9,774 nt of DNA from Clostridiales bacterium. Lineage in GTDB: Bacteria > Bacillota > Clostridia > Peptostreptococcales > NVVX01. Positions within the stretch are counted from its first letter, which is position 1. Every line of letters begins with the position of its first letter. Below the pieces are notes generated by a model, which was not told the DNA's origin, ran no database searches, and was given only the letters and a program-made list of their open reading frames with translations. A program made the position numbers and the translations under genes. The stretch is taken from positions 1 through 9,774 of the forward strand of contig JAJOKQ010000041.1 of the NCBI GenBank assembly GCA_021129785.1. The letters are read 5' to 3'. This document shows positions 1-5,903 of this stretch, in pieces.

Positions 1-174
1 GATAATTTTTTAGAAGAAATGAAGTCTGTGATCAAAATTAAAAATAGGATAAAATTCGAAAAAAATGTAAACATGTATCCAACAGAAGATATAGTTAAAA
101 TGTTTGTTTGGATGTATAATCTAGAAGAAACATTATCTAAATTCAACATTATTGCAGGTCGACAGGAGAACTAG
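1..174 (+). CDS. C-terminal end of an unidentified protein (partial at the left edge)
   Basis: Frame 1 is open from the first base to a TAG at 172-174, giving the last 57 residues of a protein that begins outside the window. The segment is charged and looks helical, with no signal peptide, membrane span or motif that I recognise; its final residues are FNIIAGRQEN. It ends only 32 bases before yybS with no terminator between, so it is probably the upstream member of the same operon. A MazG-like protein often lies upstream of yybS in clostridia, but this tail does not resemble one to me. The K-N-V-N stretch (residues 21-24) is faintly like the C-terminus of DNA polymerase III delta-prime, which is too weak for a call. 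That it is coding is inferred from the uninterrupted frame and the spacing to yybS. Confidence 0.55.
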   Translation, partial: DNFLEEMKSVIKIKNRIKFEKNVNMYPTEDIVKMFVWMYNLEETLSKFNIIAGRQEN

Positions 175-206
175 AAAACAATCAAAAAAAGAGCAGGTGC
201 TAAGAA

Positions 207-1121
207 ATGAGACAGCAAGCATTTAGTAAAAGAGCATTAATTGAAGCATCTTTGATCGCAGGAATAGTTTCAATTTTTGCGATTATTGGTGCAGTCACTC
301 CACTGCTATCGATACTTTTAATTCTCTTGCCAGTGCCTTTTATTTTTATAACGGTACGACATAAATTTCTATATTCATTTTTTTCAATTATTATAACAAG
401 TCTAGTATTAGGGATTTTTCTGGGGATTGTTTATTCTTTTTTTCTTTTGATTATGATTCTTCCTATGACAATAGCTATGGGTAGGTACATAAAAAAAGAA
501 AAAGAACCTTTCTTTGTGATTACAATTGGAACAATGGTAGCAACAATATCAACATTTTTTATTATTAAACTAGTTGGCGAAATAAATATAACACAAATAA
601 TGGCGGACGCTATGAGAGAGGTATTGGCTCATCAACAAGAAATGCTCTTAAGTATCAATTTAACAGCGACAGTAGAGGTAGATAATATGATAAATTATTT
701 TATAATGCTATTGCCTGCGCTGTTGGTTGTTCAGGCAATTGTGTCTACATTTGCGAACTATTATCTATGCATTGCTTCTTTAAGGAGATTCGCAGTTAAA
801 AATGTTACACTATCTGAATTTAGTAACTTTAAGTTACCTAAAAATATAGTATTAGGGGCTTTCATTATTTTTGTGCTGTCCTTTCTCACAAGGTATGTAG
901 AGGGTCTGTACCATGACGCATTAATTATGAATATAGTTGTAATTTTTGCGTTTATTTTCTTTATGCAGGGATTAGCATTTATAAATTATTATATGAAAAA
1001 AATGAAAGTTCATAAAGCATTAAGAGTTATTTTAACAATAATTGTTGTTTTAGTAGGACCCATTATGACGGTAACATCATTTATAGGAGTTATAGACTCT
1101 ATTTTCGATATTCGAAAGTAA
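207..1121 (+). CDS. yybS: YybS-family multi-pass membrane protein (DUF2232)
   Basis: Integral membrane protein of 304 residues, of unknown biochemical function. Hydrophobic segments lie at about residues 12-30, 33-50, 55-91 (long enough for two spans), 101-121, 161-187, 213-230, 237-260 and 272-298, so seven to nine spans are likely. The only sizeable polar stretch between spans is residues 122-160. The C-terminus (IGVIDSIFDIRK) matches the G-x-x-D...R-K ending that I associate with DUF2232 proteins, and the position directly before gdpP and rplI is the usual place for YybS in Firmicutes. The ATG at 207 follows a purine-rich GCAGGTG at about 193-199. Its conserved place beside gdpP suggests a link to c-di-AMP or envelope physiology, but nothing in the sequence shows a mechanism. 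Confidence 0.85.
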   Translation: MRQQAFSKRALIEASLIAGIVSIFAIIGAVTPLLSILLILLPVPFIFITVRHKFLYSFFSIIITSLVLGIFLGIVYSFFLLIMILPMTIAMGRYIKKEKEPFFVITIGTMVATISTFFIIKLVGEINITQIMADAMREVLAHQQEMLLSINLTATVEVDNMINYFIMLLPALLVVQAIVSTFANYYLCIASLRRFAVKNVTLSEFSNFKLPKNIVLGAFIIFVLSFLTRYVEGLYHDALIMNIVVIFAFIFFMQGLAFINYYMKKMKVHKALRVILTIIVVLVGPIMTVTSFIGVIDSIFDIRK

Positions 1122-1143
1122 ATCTTTCTTTTGAATGAAGAGC

Positions 1144-1150
1144 AGGAGGG
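1144..1150 (+). promoter_or_regulatory. Ribosome binding site that sets the gdpP start
   Basis: AGGAGGG sits five bases before GTG 1156. The in-frame ATG at 1135 lies upstream of this site and has no Shine-Dalgarno sequence of its own, so GTG 1156 is the better start. Confidence 0.75.
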
Positions 1151-1155
1151 AAATT

Positions 1156-3171
1156 GTGAAAAAGAAAGGGATTACTAAGTTTTTTATTCCAGACACAAGA
1201 ATATACTTAATCATCATAGGGGTATTAGTTGTGTTGATTTCTATGCACGAGCCAGTTATTGGAATGTTTGGCATAGTTTTAATAGCATATTTAATTTGGT
1301 ATAATAGGAGAACAAGTAATATTAAGAGAGAAGAATGGACTAAATATATTGAAGAATTATCGTCAGAGATTGATTCTGCGACAAAGCAGGCTATATTGAA
1401 TATGCCAATACCCTTGACAATTATTGAGTTTGATGGGATGATAACGTGGTATAATCAACAGTTTATAGAAATGGCGGGCAAAAATGATTTGTTAGAGAAA
1501 GACATACAAGATGTTATACCAAATTTCAATTTAAAAGATATGTTGCAGAATAAAAATGATAAAATAGACGAAATAAAGATAAGAGACGGATACTTTAAAC
1601 CGGTGTACAATATAATTAAAATTACAGAGGTACAAAAGACTAAATATATAATTATGTTATATTGGCTAGATAGAACAAGCTATAGAGATATCAGCAAGAA
1701 ATATTTAGAAGAGAAGATGATTATAGCATTGATACAAGTCGATAACTATGATGAGGTAATGCAAAATACTGAAGAAGCAGATAAGCCATTGCTAATTGCA
1801 GAAATAGAACATAAAATAAGTCTGTGGGTTAGTGGTATTGAAGGTATAATGAGGAAATACACAAAAGACAAGTTTATTGTTATTTTCGTAAATAAACATA
1901 TGAAAAAATTAGAGGAGAAAAGATTTGATATTTTAGATGAAATAAGAGAGATTTATGCGGGCAATAAAATTCCTGTTACGCTAAGTATTGGTATAGGTAT
2001 GGCGGGGGAAAACCCTATGGAATTAGGAATATGCGCAAAGGCCTCAAAAGATTTAGCCCTTGGAAGAGGTGGCGACCAAACTGTTGTAAAAAGAAAAGAA
2101 AAAACAAATTTCTATGGTGGGAAAATGAAAGCCGTAGAAAAAAGTACAAAAGTAAAATCTAGAGTTATTTCACATGCTTTAAAACAACTAATGGAGCAAG
2201 CTGATAATGTGTTAATTATGGGGCATAAGCATTCTGACCTTGATGCGCTTGGTTCTGCACTAGGAATTTATAGAGCAGCTAAGAACTTAAAAAAAGAAGC
2301 GTATATTGTATTAAACAGTTCAAATCCGTCTATAGAAATACTATATAATAGAATTATGAAAATTGATGAGTACAGAAATAATATTATATCTTCTGAAAAA
2401 GCAAAATTGGTGCTAAAGAGTAAAACTCTGCTAGTAGTTGTAGACACGCATAGACCTAGTTTTACAGAATGTCCAGAGCTGCTAAAACACGCTAAGGATA
2501 TAGTATTAATAGATCATCATAGAAAAGGGACAGAATTCATTGAAAACACCGTATTAGGGTACCACGAAACTTATGTGTCATCAACTAGTGAGCTAGTTAC
2601 AGAAATTCTTTATTATATGTATGACAAAATGAATATTAAACAAATAGAGGCAGAAGCTTTATTATCAGGGATTGCGTTAGACACAAAAAACTTCACTTTT
2701 AAAACGGGAGTAAGGACTTTTGAAGCTGCTGCTTTATTAAGAAGAGCTGGGGCGGATACAGTTTTAGTAAAACAACTTTTCCAAAACGATTTTGATATGA
2801 TAATGGCAAGAGGAAAAATTGTTAAGGGAGCTGAAATTTATAGAGAAATTATTGCTATAGCAAGTTGTGAAGGAGAAAAAAACATACAACTAATAGCTGC
2901 TCAAGCTGCAAATGAATTATTGAACATAAAAGGTGTCGCTGCATCTTTTGTCTTAGGGCGAAAGGATGAAGGTACTATATTTATTAGTGGAAGGTCTATG
3001 GGTAGCATTAATGTTCAAGTAATTCTAGAACAATTAGGAGGAGGGGGTCACTTAACTGTAGCAGGGGCTCAAATAGAAAGATCGAGTATGAATGAAGCAA
3101 AAAAAGAAATAAAAGAAATTATCGATAATTATCTTGAGGAAGGTGATAGTAGTGAAAGTAATTTTAACTGA
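1156..3171 (+). CDS. gdpP: Cyclic-di-AMP phosphodiesterase GdpP (YybT family)
   Basis: Membrane-anchored phosphodiesterase that hydrolyses c-di-AMP to pApA, lowering the second messenger that controls potassium and osmolyte uptake and cell-wall homeostasis. Numbered from GTG 1156 (671 residues, near the usual ~650-660), the order is: two membrane spans at about 15-30 and 33-49; a PAS-like domain at about 75-135; a degenerate GGDEF domain at about 185-320, ending in GRGGDQ (303-308), the altered signature normal for YybT; and a DHH/DHHA1 catalytic half. The catalytic half has GHKHSDLD (356-363), VVDTH (428-432) and IDHH (452-455) as metal-ligand motifs, and the substrate-site GGGGH (628-632 region). 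No key residue appears lost. It follows yybS by 34 bases, and its last 20 bases overlap rplI in another frame, so translational coupling is likely. An ATG at 1135 would add seven residues but lacks a ribosome binding site. Confidence 0.95.
   Translation: MKKKGITKFFIPDTRIYLIIIGVLVVLISMHEPVIGMFGIVLIAYLIWYNRRTSNIKREEWTKYIEELSSEIDSATKQAILNMPIPLTIIEFDGMITWYNQQFIEMAGKNDLLEKDIQDVIPNFNLKDMLQNKNDKIDEIKIRDGYFKPVYNIIKITEVQKTKYIIMLYWLDRTSYRDISKKYLEEKMIIALIQVDNYDEVMQNTEEADKPLLIAEIEHKISLWVSGIEGIMRKYTKDKFIVIFVNKHMKKLEEKRFDILDEIREIYAGNKIPVTLSIGIGMAGENPMELGICAKASKDLALGRGGDQTVVKRKEKTNFYGGKMKAVEKSTKVKSRVISHALKQLMEQADNVLIMGHKHSDLDALGSALGIYRAAKNLKKEAYIVLNSSNPSIEILYNRIMKIDEYRNNIISSEKAKLVLKSKTLLVVVDTHRPSFTECPELLKHAKDIVLIDHHRKGTEFIENTVLGYHETYVSSTSELVTEILYYMYDKMNIKQIEAEALLSGIALDTKNFTFKTGVRTFEAAALLRRAGADTVLVKQLFQNDFDMIMARGKIVKGAEIYREIIAIASCEGEKNIQLIAAQAANELLNIKGVAASFVLGRKDEGTIFISGRSMGSINVQVILEQLGGGGHLTVAGAQIERSSMNEAKKEIKEIIDNYLEEGDSSESNFN
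3140..3145 (+). promoter_or_regulatory. Ribosome binding site for rplI inside the gdpP end
   Basis: AAGGTG lies six bases before GTG 3152 and within the gdpP coding sequence. It favours GTG 3152 over the upstream in-frame TTG 3134, since 3152 gives the canonical L9 N-terminus MKVILTEDV. Confidence 0.7.
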
Positions 3172-3604
3172 AGATGTCAACGGATTAGGAAAAAAAGGAG
3201 AGGTAGTAAAAGCTAGTGATGGCTATGCCCGTAACTTTTTATTCCCTAAGAAGAAGGCAATAGAAGCAACAAAAGGAAATTTAAAAGCTCTGGAGATAAG
3301 AAATGAAACTGAAGAAAAGAAAAAAGATAGAGAGTTGGAAGCTGCAAAAGAACTGGCTGTTAGAATAGAAAATGTTATTGTTAATATCAAAGCAAAGGCA
3401 GGAGAAGGCGGAAAGTTATTTGGATCGATAACATCAAAAGAAGTAGTTTTAAAACTGAAGGAGCAGCATAATATTAAAATTGATAAAAGAAAGCTGAATA
3501 TGTCTGAGAATATTAAAGAGATTGGTGATAAAATAGTCGATGTGAAAATTTATCCTGGTGTAATAGGAAAAATTAGAGTATGTGTGAGTGAAGAATCAGA
3601 GTAG
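3152..3604 (+). CDS. rplI: 50S ribosomal protein L9
   Basis: Large-subunit ribosomal protein that binds 23S rRNA and extends from the ribosome near the L1 stalk; it helps keep reading frame and aids crowded translation. From GTG 3152 it has 150 residues, the normal L9 length. The N-terminal RNA-binding domain carries the family signature: G-x-x-G-x-x-V-x-V, then the GYARNFL motif at about residues 24-30 followed by P-K-x-x-A. A long charged connecting helix (about 42-75, rich in K and E) leads to the C-terminal domain with GKLFGSIT. The first 20 bases overlap the end of gdpP, an arrangement suggesting coupled translation in one transcript. The stop is followed by about 115 bases before dnaB with no clear terminator, so the operon may continue into dnaB. 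Confidence 0.97.
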   Translation: MKVILTEDVNGLGKKGEVVKASDGYARNFLFPKKKAIEATKGNLKALEIRNETEEKKKDRELEAAKELAVRIENVIVNIKAKAGEGGKLFGSITSKEVVLKLKEQHNIKIDKRKLNMSENIKEIGDKIVDVKIYPGVIGKIRVCVSEESE

Positions 3605-3704
3605 TAGAAAGTGAAGAACTAGAGATTTAATTTGTAGGCTGTTTGTACATATGCGCTAGTCAAGGGCATTATGTGTATAGAGACAGCATAGAGGAGTATG
3701 AGTT

Positions 3705-3710
3705 GGGAGG
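3705..3710 (+). promoter_or_regulatory. Ribosome binding site that sets the dnaB start
   Basis: GGGAGG lies nine bases before GTG 3720 but only three before the in-frame TTG 3714. The wider spacing and the better codon favour GTG 3720, though the two starts differ by only two residues. Confidence 0.6.
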
Positions 3711-3719
3711 ATATTGACA

Positions 3720-5063
3720 GTGGATAAAGTTAATACATTTGGTAAAATACCACCACATAATACTGAAGCAGAGCAATCTGTTTTGGGTTCCATGCTACTT
3801 GACCAGGAAGCAGTGATTGTGGCACAAGAAATACTTAAAGTACAAGATTTTTATAAAAATGCACATAAAGAAATTTATGAGTCAGTTTGTAATATTGCCC
3901 TCCGAAGAGAACCAGTAGATTTAGTTACATTATCTGAAGATTTAAGAAATAGAGGTATATTAGAAGAAGTCGGAGGAATTCTGTATCTTACAAGCTTAAG
4001 CTCAAGTGTTCCTGTTGCAGCCAATGTAAAGCATTATGCAGAGATTGTAGAGAAAAAAGCAACACTTAGAAACCTGATTAAAGCGTCTGAAGAAATTATT
4101 GGGTTAGCATATAGTACAGAGATTGACATAGATGAAGTTATTGAGCAAGCAGAAAAAAGCATTTTCGATTTATCTCAAAATAGATATAGAGAAGCGCTTA
4201 CTCCTATTGATAAATTGCTATCTAGTACATTTGACCAAATAGAAAAACTTTATGAAAACAAAGGTGGAATCAGAGGACTATCAACAGGCTTTACGGATGT
4301 AGATAGAAAATTGAATGGATTAAATAAAACAGATTTGATATTAGTAGCGGCGCGACCAGCAATGGGCAAATCTGCGTTTGCGATGAATTTAGCACAAAAT
4401 ATTGCAGTGAGAGCAGGCGGATCTGTTGCAATATTTAGCTTAGAGATGTCAAAAGAACAATTGATGTTGCGAATGATAGCTGCTGAATCGATGGTTGATT
4501 TAACAAAAATACAAAATGGAAACTTGAATGAAAAAGAGTGGATAAGTATAGCTAATGCTATTGCTCCTCTATCTCAGTCAAATGTTTATTTCGATGATAC
4601 ACCGGGTATTTCTGTTATGGAAATGAAATCTAAGTGTAGACGTTTGAAGCTTGAAAAGGGATTAGATGTTGTATTAGTAGACTACCTACAATTAATGCAA
4701 GGCGACAAAAGGACTGAAAATAGACAGCAAGAAATTTCAGCAATATCGAGAAATCTTAAAATGTTGGCAAAAGAACTTGATTGTCCAGTGATTGCTTTGT
4801 CACAGCTTTCTAGAGCGCCAGAATTAAGATCAGATCGTAGACCTATTTTATCGGATTTAAGAGAGTCAGGTGCAATTGAGCAAGACGCCGATATTGTAAT
4901 GTTTTTGTATAGAGATGAATATTATCATGCAGATAGTGAGCAAAAAAATATTGCAGAAATTATTGTTGCTAAGCATAGACATGGAGAAACAGGGACAATA
5001 AGCTTGATTTGGTTAGGTAATTACCAAAAATTCCTAGACTACGAAAAGTTTAGGGAGGCATAG
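3720..5063 (+). CDS. dnaB: Replicative DNA helicase DnaB
   Basis: Hexameric 5'-3' helicase that unwinds the fork, is loaded by a DnaC/DnaI-type ATPase and recruits primase; it corresponds to the gene called dnaC in Bacillus subtilis. From GTG 3720 the product has 447 residues, the standard length. The N-terminal helical domain spans about 12-112 and opens with the conserved P-x-x-x-x-A-E-Q-S-V-L-G-S pattern. A linker leads to the RecA-like motor: Walker A ARPAMGKS (211-218), Walker B LVDYLQL (319-325), SQLSR (361-365), the SDLRESG..IEQDAD block (378-391) and the K-H-R-H-G-E-T-G arginine-finger region (418-425). No intein or insertion is present. It follows rplI, as in most Firmicutes. The usual lon-type gene seen between them in some clostridia is absent. 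A cluster of DnaA-box-like sites starts right behind its stop codon. Confidence 0.97.
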   Translation: MDKVNTFGKIPPHNTEAEQSVLGSMLLDQEAVIVAQEILKVQDFYKNAHKEIYESVCNIALRREPVDLVTLSEDLRNRGILEEVGGILYLTSLSSSVPVAANVKHYAEIVEKKATLRNLIKASEEIIGLAYSTEIDIDEVIEQAEKSIFDLSQNRYREALTPIDKLLSSTFDQIEKLYENKGGIRGLSTGFTDVDRKLNGLNKTDLILVAARPAMGKSAFAMNLAQNIAVRAGGSVAIFSLEMSKEQLMLRMIAAESMVDLTKIQNGNLNEKEWISIANAIAPLSQSNVYFDDTPGISVMEMKSKCRRLKLEKGLDVVLVDYLQLMQGDKRTENRQQEISAISRNLKMLAKELDCPVIALSQLSRAPELRSDRRPILSDLRESGAIEQDADIVMFLYRDEYYHADSEQKNIAEIIVAKHRHGETGTISLIWLGNYQKFLDYEKFREA

Positions 5064-5066
5064 AAG

Positions 5067-5197
5067 ATATACACATCATTCACAGAACATCTGTGCATAA
5101 ACCTGTGGATAATGTGTATAACATTCTTTTAATAATGAAAACACTGAAAGTTCTACCTGTTTATCTGTGGACAAATATAAATTATTTTTGTGAATAA
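5067..5197. other. Cluster of DnaA-box-like 9-mers
   Basis: Seven sites resemble the DnaA box TTATNCACA within 131 bases. Read on the - strand: 5092-5100 is TTATGCACA, 5104-5112 is the perfect TTATCCACA, 5113-5121 is TTATACACA, 5166-5174 is TTGTCCACA (one mismatch) and 5189-5197 is TTATTCACA. On the + strand, 5067-5075 is ATATACACA and 5076-5084 is TCATTCACA, each with one mismatch. Two pairs abut exactly (5067/5076 and 5104/5113), and the opposed pairs form inverted repeats: TATACACAT 5068-5076 with ATGTGTATA 5112-5120, and CACAGA 5081-5086 with TCTGTG 5090-5095. A further one-mismatch site is at 5325-5333. DnaA binding is inferred from the motif. Whether this is an origin, a titration site or a regulator of the downstream genes cannot be told here. 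Confidence 0.7.
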
Positions 5198-5388
5198 GAA
5201 AAAGTACGTGCAGAAGTTCATTATAAAAATGTCTTCGAGTCTTGACCTAGGGAACAAAACCCAAGAAATTATAGGGGATGATTGGCTTGAAATTCGTAAG
5301 GTTAGCCTAGACAAAATAAGAAAGTGATTCACAAAAAAATAAAAATTTTGCTTCTCTACTTTTAAGTCGTTATAAAAACATTGTAAAA
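5198..5388. other. Rest of the dnaB-DUF1858 intergenic region, no gene seen
   Basis: I see no coding frame here. At 5240-5266 a stem can form between TCTTG and CAAGA with inner GG/CC pairs (5251-5252 and 5260-5261) and a bulge containing CCTA (5246-5249). That bulge could pair with TAGG at 5272-5275. A second short stem joins GGCT (5284-5287) to AGCC (5304-5307). This might be a structured leader or small RNA, but it fits no riboswitch family I know. From about 5331 the sequence becomes strongly A+T-rich up to the putative promoter. Confidence 0.3.
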
Positions 5389-5418
5389 TTGAGTTTTATA
5401 TGATAATATTGATAAAAT
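5389..5418 (+). promoter_or_regulatory. Possible sigma-A promoter of the DUF1858 gene
   Basis: TTGAGT at 5389-5394 and TAAAAT at 5413-5418 are separated by 18 bases, about 50 bases before the start codon. The surroundings are so A+T-rich that other pairings are possible, so this is a weak call. Confidence 0.3.
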
Positions 5419-5455
5419 ATTAGGTTATACTAAGAATGTAGGATATCTATTAATG

Positions 5456-5463
5456 AGGAGGAG
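5456..5463 (+). promoter_or_regulatory. Ribosome binding site that sets the DUF1858 start
   Basis: AGGAGGAG precedes ATG 5468 at good spacing. The in-frame ATG at 5453 overlaps this site and has no Shine-Dalgarno sequence before it, so the shorter protein is preferred. Confidence 0.8.
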
Positions 5464-5467
5464 AAAA

Positions 5468-5674
5468 ATGAGCAAAATAACAAAAGAAATGACAATTATG
5501 GATGTCTTAATAAAAGACAGAGAATCAGCTGCTATTTTTATGAAGTATGGATTGCACTGTTTAGGATGCCCAGGTGCTACAATGGAGAGCATAGAAGATG
5601 CAGGTAAAGTTCATGGAATAGATATTGGTAATTTGGTAGACGACTTAAATAAACATTTTGAAGGCACTAAATAG
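5468..5674 (+). CDS. DUF1858 protein, hydrid-cluster-protein-associated redox disulfide domain
   Basis: Small soluble protein of 68 residues from ATG 5468, consisting of a single DUF1858 domain. The N-terminal T-K-E-M-T-I-M-D-V-L and the helix E-S-A-A-I-F-M-K-Y-G-L lead into the hallmark HCLGCPGA, whose C-x-x-C pair (about residues 31-34) is the presumed redox-active disulfide. The family is common in anaerobes, free-standing or attached to hybrid-cluster (hydroxylamine reductase-like) proteins, and its precise role is not established; a part in redox or nitrosative stress is an inference. There is no partner hybrid-cluster gene in this window. The gene appears to be a single transcription unit: a promoter-like sequence lies before it and a strong palindromic terminator begins 31 bases after its stop. 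Confidence 0.88.
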   Translation: MSKITKEMTIMDVLIKDRESAAIFMKYGLHCLGCPGATMESIEDAGKVHGIDIGNLVDDLNKHFEGTK

Positions 5675-5705
5675 AAAAAAAGGCTCAAAAATGCAAAAAC
5701 AATAT

Positions 5706-5748
5706 AAAAAGTTGGAAGATAGAAATATTTCTATCTTCCAACTTTTTT
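5706..5748 (+). terminator. Rho-independent terminator after the DUF1858 gene
   Basis: Bases 5711-5726 (GTTGGAAGATAGAAAT) are followed directly by their exact reverse complement at 5727-5742, then six Ts at 5743-5748. Including the flanking A and T runs, 5706-5747 is a perfect 42-base palindrome. The A run on the left would supply a U tract for the opposite strand, so the signal could work in both directions, though both neighbours are read on the + strand. Confidence 0.9.
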
Positions 5749-5806
5749 ATTATATCAATACGAACAAAAAAGAAAGGATAGATAAAAAGATTCGCCTTCG
5801 AATTGA

Positions 5807-5834
5807 TTGTTATTACATTATATGATAATATAAT
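5807..5834 (+). promoter_or_regulatory. Probable sigma-A promoter of purA
   Basis: TTGTTA at 5807-5812 and a perfect TATAAT at 5829-5834 are 16 bases apart. An alternative pairing is TTGATT at 5803-5808 with TAATAT at 5826-5831 (17 bases). Either would start transcription about 60-65 bases before the purA ATG. The upstream terminator means purA needs its own promoter, which supports the call. Confidence 0.6.
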
Positions 5835-5836
5835 GT
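5815..5836. repeat. Inverted repeat overlapping the purA -10 region
   Basis: Nine-base arms ACATTATAT (5815-5823) and ATATAATGT (5828-5836) are perfectly complementary across a four-base GATA spacer. The right arm contains the -10 hexamer. The position would suit an operator, but the sequence is A+T-rich and could be chance. It does not resemble the CGAAC-type PurR box of Bacillus. Confidence 0.4.
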
Positions 5837-5891
5837 CGTACTTAAAAAGAAGAGTTATAGAAGCGACACGCAAAGGTTAAAATAATAATGT

Positions 5892-5897
5892 GAGGTG
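5892..5897 (+). promoter_or_regulatory. Ribosome binding site that sets the purA start
   Basis: GAGGTG lies six bases before ATG 5904. The in-frame GTG at 5895 is part of this site and so cannot sensibly be the start. Confidence 0.8.
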
Positions 5898-5903
5898 AAG
5901 ACA

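Noticed and set aside
1077..1274. 65-residue open frame on the - strand over the yybS-gdpP junction
   Set aside because: It is antisense to two good genes and reflects the complement of membrane-span codons.
3698..3727. Nine-residue leader-like frame (ATG 3698) overlapping the dnaB start
   Set aside because: Its GAGGAG is only one base from the ATG, too close to work, and such a short frame is expected by chance.
5685..5873. 62-residue open frame on the - strand between DUF1858 and purA
   Set aside because: It runs through the palindromic terminator and the purA promoter, is low-complexity and hydrophobic, and has no plausible start signal.
5749..5903. Purine riboswitch or PurR box before purA
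   Set aside because: The leader is only about 65 bases from the predicted start site, lacks the conserved purine-riboswitch core and has no CGAAC-type PurR motif.
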